Source: Sporichthyaceae bacterium (lineage in GTDB: Bacteria > Actinomycetota > Actinomycetes > JACCUZ01). Taken from it: a stretch of DNA of 5,716 bases. This document shows, one piece after another, positions 1 to 5,002 of this stretch; position 1 is the first letter of the stretch, and each line of letters begins with the position of its first letter. The stretch covers positions 1-5,716 of the forward strand of contig JACCUZ010000279.1 of the NCBI GenBank assembly GCA_013698395.1, written 5' to 3'. Made by a program: the position numbers and the translations under genes. The notes under the pieces were generated by a model that ran no database searches, was not told where the DNA came from, and saw only the letters and a list, made by a program, of their open reading frames with translations.

Positions 1-2
1 CC

Positions 3-57
3 GCGGCGTTGACCACGTATACGTGGTCAACACTCGCTGCGCCAGGCGTCGACACCT
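3..57 (+). repeat. Left copy of two-palindrome inverted repeat
   Basis: This segment matches the reverse complement of 1215-1269 at about 48 of 55 positions, and the first 26 bases are identical. It holds two palindromic modules. Module 1 (8-31) is a perfect 24-bp palindrome with half-site GTTGACCACGTA. Module 2 (44-57) is a degraded 14-bp palindrome around GGCGTCGAC with one mismatched pair. The copy lies upstream of the AbiEi-like gene, and its left side is close to the window edge, so it may extend further. It could be a REP-like extragenic palindrome, an operator, or one end of a mobile cassette. The sequence alone does not decide between these. Confidence 0.85.
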
Positions 58-188
58 CCCGGAGTGTGCTCACACCTGCCGAAGCGCCGGCCAACGAGCC
101 GGATCCTGCGAGTCTGCGGAACCGGCAGAGCGGGCGGCCTGTGGACAGCCGCAGCCGGCAAACCGCGGATTCCTGCCAGGATTCCGAC
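58..188. other. Leader region before the AbiEi-like gene
   Basis: This non-coding stretch lies between the left repeat and the ATG at 189. It contains a short inverted repeat at 64-75 (GTGTG CT CACAC) and a 5-bp hairpin at 113-129 (TCTGC/GCAGA). I cannot point to a convincing -35/-10 pair. Read in the downstream frame it gives a Ser/Ala/Pro/Arg-rich peptide with no recognisable domain, so I treat it as untranslated. Confidence 0.4.
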
Positions 189-1169
189 ATGGTCAGCCGC
201 GAAGCGATGGCGCCCGCCCTTGCCGCGATCGCCGCCGACCAGGGCGGCGTGTTCACCGCGGCCCAGGCTCGCGAGCACGGCTACACCCACGCCGAGCTGC
301 AGCGGATGCGCTCAGGCCGCGGCGGGACGCTGACGACCGTGCGCCGTGGGGTGTACGCCTGGCGGGCCTACTACGACTCGTCGTCACCCTCCGAGCAGCA
401 CCGGATGCGCGTCGCGGCGCTGTACCTCCGGTTCGACCACTCGGCGGTCCTGAGCCACCAGAGCGCTGCCCAGGAACTGGGGCTCGAGCTTCTGGAACCC
501 GACCTTTCACTCCTTCACGTCACTCGGGCAGCCGTCGGAACACGCCTCGAGGCAGGAGTGCACCACCACGCCGCGGAGTTGCCCGCGGACCACGTCGTAC
601 GTCGAGAAGGTGCTCTGGACCTGACCACAGTTGCGCGTACGGCGGTTGACGTTGCCCGCGATTCCGACCGGTTCGAGGCCGCTGTGGCTGTGTTCGACTC
701 CGCTCTGCGGATGGGCGTGTCGCGAGAGGTGCTGCGGCAGGTCCACCTCAAGTGTCGAAGTTGGCCAGGAGCCCGGTACGTGGGGCGGGCCCTCGACCTC
801 GCGGACGGGCGGGCCGCCAACCCCGGCGAATCCTGGTCCCGTGTCGCGCTCATCGAACAGGGCGTCGCTCCGTCCGATCTGCAGGTGCCGGTCTTCGACG
901 AGCTCGGACTGATCGGATACGCCGACTTCGGCTGGCCCGGCGTGCTCGGCGAGTTCGACGGTAAGGGGAAGTACGGCATCGCAGTCGACACCGACCCTCA
1001 GGAGGCCGTCCGGATCGTGCGGCGGGAGAAGCTGCGGGAGGACCGATTGCGGGTGCACCACGAGGTGGTGCGATGGGGCTATGCCGACCTCTATCGGCCG
1101 GCCGTGTTGGCCGGGCACATCAGGGCGGCGCAGGCTCGATCCGCCGCCCGGAGCTCGCGAGCGGGCTGA
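189..1169 (+). CDS. Orphan AbiEi-like winged-helix protein with C-terminal PD-(D/E)XK-like domain
   Basis: The predicted protein has 326 aa. Residues about 7-60 look like the winged-helix domain of AbiEi-type antitoxins (type IV toxin-antitoxin): an ALAAIAADQGG helix, a TAAQAREHGY HTH-like stretch, then the hallmark RRGVYAW strand. A middle region (about 75-200) resembles the AbiEi C-terminal fold (SAVLSHQSAAQELGL; LTTVARTAVDVAR). Residues about 212-295 look like the DUF559/Vsr-type nuclease fold: GESWSR, then D246 in YADFGW and E255-F-D257-G-K259. This arrangement is common in actinobacterial proteins annotated as AbiEi family. The start is the ATG at 189, preceded by an AGGATT-like ribosome site. 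The frame is open back to a TTG at 9, but those 60 codons look non-coding and begin inside the repeat. No AbiEii nucleotidyltransferase toxin gene is adjacent, so a working toxin-antitoxin pair is not shown. DNA binding or nuclease activity is inferred only. Confidence 0.8.
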   Translation: MVSREAMAPALAAIAADQGGVFTAAQAREHGYTHAELQRMRSGRGGTLTTVRRGVYAWRAYYDSSSPSEQHRMRVAALYLRFDHSAVLSHQSAAQELGLELLEPDLSLLHVTRAAVGTRLEAGVHHHAAELPADHVVRREGALDLTTVARTAVDVARDSDRFEAAVAVFDSALRMGVSREVLRQVHLKCRSWPGARYVGRALDLADGRAANPGESWSRVALIEQGVAPSDLQVPVFDELGLIGYADFGWPGVLGEFDGKGKYGIAVDTDPQEAVRIVRREKLREDRLRVHHEVVRWGYADLYRPAVLAGHIRAAQARSAARSSRAG

Positions 1170-1210
1170 CCGGGATCCGGCCCGAAACGTCACCAGGCGT
1201 GGGATCACTT

Positions 1211-1232
1211 CGCTAGGCGTCGACGCCTAGCG
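1211..1232. repeat. Perfect 22-bp palindrome (module 2 of the right repeat)
   Basis: Both arms read CGCTAGGCGTC in opposite strands, giving a perfect 22-bp palindrome. It lies 42 bp after the AbiEi-like stop codon and 28 bp before the end of the convergent racemase-like gene. As RNA it could fold from either strand, so it may act as a bidirectional terminator, although neither side has a U-run. The corresponding module in the left repeat (44-57) has lost its outer symmetry. Confidence 0.85.
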
Positions 1233-1269
1233 CAGCGGGCAACGACCACGTATACGTGGTCAACGCCGC
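1215..1269 (-). repeat. Right copy of two-palindrome inverted repeat
   Basis: This is the inverted counterpart of 3-57. Module 1 here is the 18-bp palindrome at 1244-1261 (GACCACGTATACGTGGTC). Its outer three base pairs, intact in the left copy, are lost here because AAC stands where GTT would pair. Module 2 is the perfect palindrome at 1211-1232. The stop codon of the minus-strand racemase-like gene (1260-1262) lies at the edge of module 1, so the repeat fills most of the space between two convergent genes. A terminator role is plausible. Confidence 0.85.
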
Positions 1270-2306
1270 CGCCTCCCCACCAGCGGCGCGACGCGGTCGG
1301 GGTGGATCGTCGTAAGCCGCACGTCGCAGTCCAGCTCGTCGCCGATCCGTGGCGGGGTAACCGAAGCCGGCAGTAGCACCAATGACACGTGCATGTGCGG
1401 CGGCTCGGCGAACCACCGCTGGTGCCCGGCCCACCGAAAAGGTGACAGCGACAGGTTCGCCGCCGCCAGTGTCCCGACCGCCAGCGCCTTGCCGCGCCCG
1501 ACCGGGCCCCTGGCCACGCGCGGCGCCTCGAGGGCCACCCCGTGCGCGGTCCCCCCGCTGATCACGAGGAGATGGCTGTCGCGTACCGCCCGCCGCCGGC
1601 GGTAGCCGTACCGCTCGCCCCGCCCCAGAGGGTGCACGTCGAGGACGGTGCCGCGCGCCACCAGCGCCTCCCGGTCCCCCAGCCACAGCGCCGTCCCGAT
1701 CCTCGGCCGGAACGTCGTCGTGGGGAACTGGGCCCGCAGCCGCGCAAGCTCGTCCGCCGTCAGGTGGCTGACCCACGCCACGTCGGTCGGCACGCCCGCC
1801 GCCCCAAACCGCTCCAGCCAGGTCGCGACCTCGACCGCCGGGTCATAACCTCCCTGCCGGTCGATCGGCAGGTGGAAGGCAACACCTTCCAGTCGTACGT
1901 CGGTCAGCAACCGGGCCGCCTCCGCAACGTCGGCCGGACCGATCCCGTGCCGACGCATCGTGGTCATCGCCTCGAGCACCACCCGCGCCCCGGCGGCCTC
2001 CCGCAGCGCCGACACGTGCGACACCGTGCGCATCACCCGACCGGTCGGGTCGGGCTCGGGCCGCGGGTAGGACGGCGTCATCACCAGCACGTCGCCTCCG
2101 AAGTGCTCGCGTACGCGGGGCAGCTCGTCGCTCGTCCCGACCGCGACCGTGTCGACCCCGAGCCGCTCGGCCTCGGCGGCCAGCCGGCCCAGCCCCAGCC
2201 CGTAGCCGTTGCCCTTGATGACCGGCGCGAGTCCCGGCGACGACGACACCAGCGAGGACAGGTGACCGCGCCACCTGTCCTCGTCGACGTACAGCGAGAA
2301 GGACAT
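1260..2306 (-). CDS. Divergent alanine-racemase-like PLP protein, altered catalytic residues
   Basis: The protein has 348 aa and looks like a fold-type III PLP enzyme of the alanine racemase family. Seen: the PLP-lysine motif APVIKGNGYGLG with K31; a TTMRRHG block (115-121) matching the family TGMxRxG motif; EGVAFH with H145; and RPRIGTALWLG (200-210) matching the RxGxxLYG strand, with R202. The C-terminal beta-domain follows. At the place where alanine racemases have the catalytic tyrosine in GYxDGY, this protein reads SGGTAHGV (250-257). Where they have CMDQ it reads HMHV (304-307). Both the second catalytic base and the aspartate therefore appear absent. The ATG shares its A with the upstream TGA stop (TGATG), which indicates translational coupling to the FemX-type gene. 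It may be a non-racemase PLP protein, an accessory or amino-acid-sensing factor, or an enzyme for another substrate. Family placement is firm; activity is unknown. Confidence 0.85.
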   Translation of the reverse strand: MSFSLYVDEDRWRGHLSSLVSSSPGLAPVIKGNGYGLGLGRLAAEAERLGVDTVAVGTSDELPRVREHFGGDVLVMTPSYPRPEPDPTGRVMRTVSHVSALREAAGARVVLEAMTTMRRHGIGPADVAEAARLLTDVRLEGVAFHLPIDRQGGYDPAVEVATWLERFGAAGVPTDVAWVSHLTADELARLRAQFPTTTFRPRIGTALWLGDREALVARGTVLDVHPLGRGERYGYRRRRAVRDSHLLVISGGTAHGVALEAPRVARGPVGRGKALAVGTLAAANLSLSPFRWAGHQRWFAEPPHMHVSLVLLPASVTPPRIGDELDCDVRLTTIHPDRVAPLVGRRRR

Positions 2307-3430
2307 CAGCGGCGCGCCAGGTAGACCTCGAGCGCCTTGAACAGCAGGCGGTTCAGCGGCAGGTCCCACTCGCCGAGCAGCTCCACGGCCTCTCCGCCCG
2401 TGCCGAGCTTGAACTGGATGAGACCGAAGTGCGGGTTGTCCTCGGCGAGGGTTTCGGTGATGCCACGCAGGTCGTAGACCTCGGCCCCCGCCGCGGCCGC
2501 GTCGCGCATCATCCGCCACTGCACCGCGTTGGACCCGCGCACCTCGCGCTTGGCGGTCGACGAGGCGCCGTAGGAGTACCACGCGTGTCGCCCCACCCGC
2601 ACCATCGTCGTCGCGGCAACCAGGTCGCCTTCATGGCGGGCCAGGTAGAGCCGGATCCGGTCCGGGTCCTCGGTCGTCATCGCCGACCACATCCGCTCGA
2701 AGTACGTCAGCGGGCGGGGCGTGAAGTGGTCGCGGGCCGCCGTCTCGGCGTACAGCTCGTGGAACGCCGGCAGGTCCCCCGCCGATCCGAGCGTCACCTC
2801 GACCCCGGCCTTGTCGGCCTTCTTGACGTTGCGCCGCCAGAGCTGGTTGAAGCCCGCCAGCAGCTCCTCCTCCGACCGCCCGACCAGTGGCACCTGGAAG
2901 ACGTACTGCGGCTGGCCCGCGGTGAAGCCACCATCGTTGGTGGGCGCCCGCCAACCCAGGCCCTCGAGGGTCGCTGCCACGTGCTCGCCCACCGCGTCGG
3001 AGGAATCAGGAGGTACGTCGGCGAGCCGGGTCGCGCCGTCGTCCGCGATCGCGCCTTTCACCGTCTGCGCGGACCAGCGACGGCGTACGACGGGCGGGCC
3101 CATCCTGATGCCGAACGCGCCGGCCGCCCTGAGGTGGTCGACCATGGGGCCCAGCCATCCACCGAGGTCCTCGGTGGCCCAGTCGATGACCGGCCCTTCG
3201 GGAAGGTACGCCAGGAACCGGCGCACCTTCGGCACCGCCCGCAGCAGAACCAGGCCGGCGCCGACCAGCTCGCCCGACGCGTCGAACCAGCCCAGGCTCT
3301 GTGCCCCCCACTCGCTCTTCACCTCGGCCCAGGACGGGCACTGCAGGAAGCTCACCGACGTCCGGGCGGCCGTCCGGGAGACGTACGCGAGGTGTTCCTC
3401 CCGGCTGATCTCGCGCACGGTGAGGGCCAC
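2306..3430 (-). CDS. FemAB/FemX-type peptidoglycan bridge aminoacyltransferase
   Basis: The predicted protein has 374 aa. Proteins of this family transfer an amino acid from aminoacyl-tRNA to the stem peptide of lipid II, starting the interpeptide bridge, on the cytoplasmic side of the membrane. Seen: SFLQCPSWAEVK near the N terminus (27-38), the LAYLPEGPVIDW strand (73-84), QLWRRNVKKADKAGVEV (197-213), typical of the tRNA-dependent GNAT-fold Fem domain, and the C-terminal YDLRGI...FGLIQFKLGTGG...LLGEWD block (319-355). No long coiled-coil arm is visible between the GNAT domains, which resembles FemX more than staphylococcal FemA. The GTG at 3430 is preferred over the GTG at 3475, because the latter lies inside a strong hairpin. 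A TAGCCT box ends eight bases upstream of 3430, suggesting a leaderless start; the GTG at 3418 is a weaker alternative. The stop overlaps the start of the racemase-like gene. Which amino acid is added cannot be read from the sequence; glycine would fit LL-DAP-Gly lineages. Confidence 0.88.
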   Translation of the reverse strand: MALTVREISREEHLAYVSRTAARTSVSFLQCPSWAEVKSEWGAQSLGWFDASGELVGAGLVLLRAVPKVRRFLAYLPEGPVIDWATEDLGGWLGPMVDHLRAAGAFGIRMGPPVVRRRWSAQTVKGAIADDGATRLADVPPDSSDAVGEHVAATLEGLGWRAPTNDGGFTAGQPQYVFQVPLVGRSEEELLAGFNQLWRRNVKKADKAGVEVTLGSAGDLPAFHELYAETAARDHFTPRPLTYFERMWSAMTTEDPDRIRLYLARHEGDLVAATTMVRVGRHAWYSYGASSTAKREVRGSNAVQWRMMRDAAAAGAEVYDLRGITETLAEDNPHFGLIQFKLGTGGEAVELLGEWDLPLNRLLFKALEVYLARR

Positions 3431-3438
3431 GGGCCAGC

Positions 3439-3444
3439 AGGCTA
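3439..3444 (-). promoter_or_regulatory. Candidate -10 box for the FemX-type gene
   Basis: On the minus strand this reads TAGCCT, which matches TANNNT, and it ends eight bases before the GTG at 3430. That spacing would place the first transcribed base at or next to the start codon, the common actinobacterial leaderless arrangement. No good -35 is visible. It lies immediately beyond the yceI-side hairpin, where a new promoter would be expected. Confidence 0.35.
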
Positions 3445-3460
3445 CCGAGGGGGACGCCGA

Positions 3461-3493
3461 ACCCCCGGCAAGCACGGAGCGCTCGCCGGGGGT
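3461..3493 (-). terminator. Hairpin downstream of yceI, likely terminator
   Basis: The arms ACCCCCGGC (3461-3469) and GCCGGGGGT (3485-3493) pair perfectly over 9 bp. After one mismatch, a further AGC/GCT pairing (3471-3473 with 3481-3483) leaves a 7-nt loop. It starts about 20 bases past the yceI stop on the minus strand. There is no U-run, as is frequent for hairpin terminators in high-GC actinobacteria. It separates yceI from the FemX-type gene. Confidence 0.6.
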
Positions 3494-3512
3494 CCGGGTC
3501 GGTCGGTGAGGC

Positions 3513-4136
3513 TCAGGACTGGCGGTCGGCCTGCGCCTCGATCTCGATGCGCACCTTCTTGGAGACCAGCACGCCGCCGGTCTCCAGCGCGACGTTCCAG
3601 GTCATGCCGAAGTCCTCACGGTCGATCTCCGTCGACGCCGTGACGGCGAGCTTCTCGTTGCCCCACGGGTCCTTGGCGACCCCGTCGAGCTCGACGTCGA
3701 GGGTGACCTCGCGGGTGACGTCCTTGATGGTCAGGTCGCCTACGACGGTGAAGTTGGCACCCTTCTGCGAGGCGACGCGGGCGTTGGCGAACCGTACGGT
3801 CGGGTACTTCTCGACCTCGAGGAAGTCCCCGGACACCAGGTGAGCGTCCCGGTCCGGAGTACCGGTGTCGATGGAGGCGGACTGCATCGTCGCCTCGGCG
3901 GTGGAGCCGCCCGGCTCCTCCGAGATGGTGATGCTGCCCTCGAACTGCCGGAAGCTCCCCCGCACCTTGGTCACCATCAGGTGACGGGCGACGAAGCCGA
4001 TCCGGGTGTGCGTGGGGTCGAGCACGTACGTGCCCGCGGCGGGCAGTGTCACGCCGTCCACGACACGGGAGGTCGCGGCGGCCTCGGCGTCCTGCTCGAC
4101 GGCGGTCTGTGCGGCGGTGTCAGAGGTGGTGGTCAC
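3513..4136 (-). CDS. YceI-family lipocalin-like lipid-binding protein
   Basis: The protein has 207 aa. YceI proteins form an extended beta-barrel that binds long polyisoprenoid or amphiphilic lipids; individual roles range from stress response to isoprenoid handling. Seen: the entry motif TYVLDPTHTRIGFVARHLMV (36-55), VRGSFRQFEG (58-67), DRDAHLVSGDFLEVEKYP (95-112), VVGDLTIKDVTREVTLDVEL (131-150) and EIDREDFGMTWN (170-181), in the normal family order through to the last strand. The N-terminal 35 residues are Thr/Ala-rich and acidic with no hydrophobic signal segment, so the protein is predicted to stay in the cytoplasm, unlike E. coli YceI. The start is the GTG at 4136, with a clear GAAAGGA ribosome site five bases upstream. 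It is divergent from the MarR-family gene and followed by a hairpin, so it is probably a single-gene transcript. The cargo is unknown. Confidence 0.93.
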   Translation of the reverse strand: MTTTSDTAAQTAVEQDAEAAATSRVVDGVTLPAAGTYVLDPTHTRIGFVARHLMVTKVRGSFRQFEGSITISEEPGGSTAEATMQSASIDTGTPDRDAHLVSGDFLEVEKYPTVRFANARVASQKGANFTVVGDLTIKDVTREVTLDVELDGVAKDPWGNEKLAVTASTEIDREDFGMTWNVALETGGVLVSKKVRIEIEAQADRQS

Positions 4137-4141
4137 GATTG

Positions 4142-4148
4142 TCCTTTC
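4142..4148 (-). promoter_or_regulatory. Ribosome binding site of yceI
   Basis: On the minus strand the sequence GAAAGGA precedes the GTG start with a five-base spacer (CAATC). This fixes the yceI start at 4136 even though the frame stays open for about 180 codons upstream, where it only mirrors the opposite-strand marR gene. Confidence 0.8.
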
Positions 4149-4232
4149 GGCGGGGTATACCGGGGTGCCGGTCTGGGCGACGTCTGCTACAGCAAAGATT
4201 GCTCTCTCAATATTCCGCTTGTCAAATTGTTG

Positions 4233-4238
4233 TACGAT
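4233..4238 (+). promoter_or_regulatory. -10 box for leaderless transcription of marR-family gene
   Basis: TACGAT matches TANNNT and ends six bases before the GTG at 4245, so transcription would begin at or beside the start codon. This explains the lack of a usable Shine-Dalgarno sequence there. A consensus -35 is not evident at 17-18 bases, which would suit a weak or regulated promoter. Confidence 0.5.
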
Positions 4239-4244
4239 GGGCTC

Positions 4245-4829
4245 GTGACCCAAGGGACAGTGAGCCTGCCGGGCCGCCGCGCGGGTGCTGCTGGCTCCGG
4301 CGGCCGGCCCGAACAGAAGCCGTCGCCGGGGGGCGAGGTGCTCTTCGCCGATCCTCGGCTCACCGTGATGGGGCTGTTCGCCGAGATCTTCACCGCCCTG
4401 GCGGCCCGAGGTGGCAGCCAGCTCGCCGAGCACGGCGTCTCCCCTGTCGAGTTCGAGGTGCTCCTCCGGCTGGCGCGCTCCCCCGAGGGGCTGTTGCGAA
4501 TGACTGACCTGTCGGCCCAGACCTCGCTCACCACGAGCGGCGTCACCCGGGTCGTCGACCGGTTGGTCGAGCGCGGGCTGGTCGCCCGGCAGGCGTGCGC
4601 GACCGACCGGCGCACGACGTACGCGGTGATCACCGACGGGGGACGGCGGCTGATGGTCGCCGCGCTGCCCGGGCACCTGGAGCTCATCCAGACGTGGCTG
4701 ACCGGGCCGCTGGCCGACACCGGCGACCTCGAGACCTTTACAGCGCTGCTACGGAGACTGCGGGACCGGGTCGTGCCGTGTGCAACCGCGGGCGGCGAAG
4801 GACATCCCCGTCCTCCGCTTCCGGCATAG
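4245..4829 (+). CDS. MarR-family transcriptional regulator
   Basis: The protein has 194 aa. MarR proteins are dimeric winged-helix repressors that release DNA on binding phenolic or oxidised ligands. After a Gly/Pro-rich N-terminal tail (1-32) comes a dimerisation helix (LTVMGLFAEIFTALAARGG, 39-57), then the core: SPVEFEVLLRLARS (66-79), helix-turn-helix MTDLSAQTSLTTSGVTRVVD (86-105), RLVERGLVAR (106-115) and the wing with the conserved DRR (121-123) and TYAVITDGG. A C-terminal helix completes the dimer interface, and the last 15 residues are Gly/Pro-rich. I see no cysteine near the N terminus of the kind used for peroxide sensing in OhrR. The start is the GTG at 4245 on the leaderless -10 evidence; the in-frame GTG at 4260 has AAGGGA only two bases upstream, too close. 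It is divergent from yceI, the likely target along with itself. Confidence 0.92.
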   Translation: MTQGTVSLPGRRAGAAGSGGRPEQKPSPGGEVLFADPRLTVMGLFAEIFTALAARGGSQLAEHGVSPVEFEVLLRLARSPEGLLRMTDLSAQTSLTTSGVTRVVDRLVERGLVARQACATDRRTTYAVITDGGRRLMVAALPGHLELIQTWLTGPLADTGDLETFTALLRRLRDRVVPCATAGGEGHPRPPLPA

Positions 4830-4839
4830 AACCGGTTCT
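4828..4839. repeat. 12-bp palindrome overlapping the marR-family stop codon
   Basis: AGAACCGGTTCT is a perfect palindrome beginning within the TAG stop. It has no U-run and no loop of usable size except as a short stem, so a terminator role is weak. It could be a protein-binding site ahead of the rpsF promoter. Confidence 0.35.
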
Positions 4840-4869
4840 GCGCCCTCCCCGGCGACCTGTGGACGACGA

Positions 4870-4899
4870 TTCGGTCCTGTCGCAGGTCCCCGGTAGTCT
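4870..4899 (+). promoter_or_regulatory. Candidate rpsF-ssb promoter
   Basis: TAGTCT (4894-4899) matches the actinobacterial TANNNT -10. TTCGGT (4870-4875), 18 bases upstream, is a partial -35. Transcription would start near 4906 and give a leader of about 97 bases before rpsF. This is the best candidate in the 173-base gap between the marR-family gene and rpsF. Confidence 0.45.
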
Positions 4900-4905
4900 G
4901 GGCAA

Positions 4906-5002
4906 CCTGGTCATCGGGCCCATGTGCCGGTGACCCGACGCAGTAGCCCTCCTGTCACGGAGAGACCGTGGCCGCCCAGTCCAGAGGAGGTGGGTTGTCC
5001 GC
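4906..5002 (+). promoter_or_regulatory. Structured 5' leader of rpsF
   Basis: Two hairpins can be drawn. The first pairs TCATCGG (4911-4917) with CCGGTGA (4927-4933), including one G-U pair, with a 9-nt loop. An alternative pairing, TCGGG (4914-4918) with CCCGA (4934-4938), would exclude it. The second pairs GTCACGG (4954-4960) with CCGTGGC (4966-4972), including one G-U pair, with loop AGAGA. Leaders upstream of rpsF in other bacteria bind the S6:S18 complex and feed back on the operon. Whether this one does is inferred from position and structure only. Confidence 0.45.
4983..4990 (+). promoter_or_regulatory. rpsF Shine-Dalgarno, unusually far from the start
   Basis: AGAGGAGG is a near-perfect anti-Shine-Dalgarno match, but 12 bases separate it from the ATG at 5003. 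No in-frame start codon lies closer, and the S6 N terminus MRHYELMVILDP is canonical, so the start is secure and the long spacing is real. Confidence 0.65.

Larger units (their letters stand above)
4137..4244. promoter_or_regulatory. Divergent yceI/marR promoter-operator region
   Basis: This short region is clearly richer in A/T (about 4190-4240) than its surroundings. On the minus strand a perfect TTGACA -35 (4220-4225) faces yceI, with a weak CAATCT -10 (4196-4201) 18 bases on, giving a roughly 55-base leader. On the plus strand a TACGAT -10 (4233-4238) ends six bases before the marR GTG. A 5-bp inverted repeat AGCAA-AGA-TTGCT (4191-4203) overlaps the proposed yceI -10 and could be an operator half-site pair. 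A MarR dimer bound here could control both directions. The binding is inferred. Confidence 0.55.

Noticed and set aside
9..188. A 60-codon N-terminal extension of the AbiEi-like protein starting at TTG 9
   Set aside because: It begins inside the palindrome, has no ribosome site, and translates to a low-complexity peptide without a domain. The ATG at 189 begins just before the recognisable winged-helix domain.
3..1269. Insertion sequence
   Set aside because: No transposase or recombinase is encoded between the repeats, and the window starts too close to the left repeat to test for a target-site duplication.
1542..2324. Long plus-strand open frame opposite the racemase-like gene
   Set aside because: The protein is Arg/Pro/His-rich with no family features. 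It mirrors the third-position G/C of the minus-strand gene, which has clear motifs.
2429..3643. 404-codon plus-strand open frame opposite the FemX-type gene
   Set aside because: It crosses the FemX-type gene, the hairpin and the end of yceI with Arg/Gly-rich sequence, an artefact of high GC.
4237..4248. Mini-frame ATG GGC TCG TGA overlapping the marR-family start
   Set aside because: It could be a tiny upstream peptide, but if transcription starts near 4245 it is not in the RNA, and it lacks a ribosome site.
4137..4676. Upstream extension of the yceI frame into the marR-family gene
   Set aside because: It runs antisense to a clear MarR protein, and the GTG at 4136 has an excellent ribosome site and begins the family-like protein.
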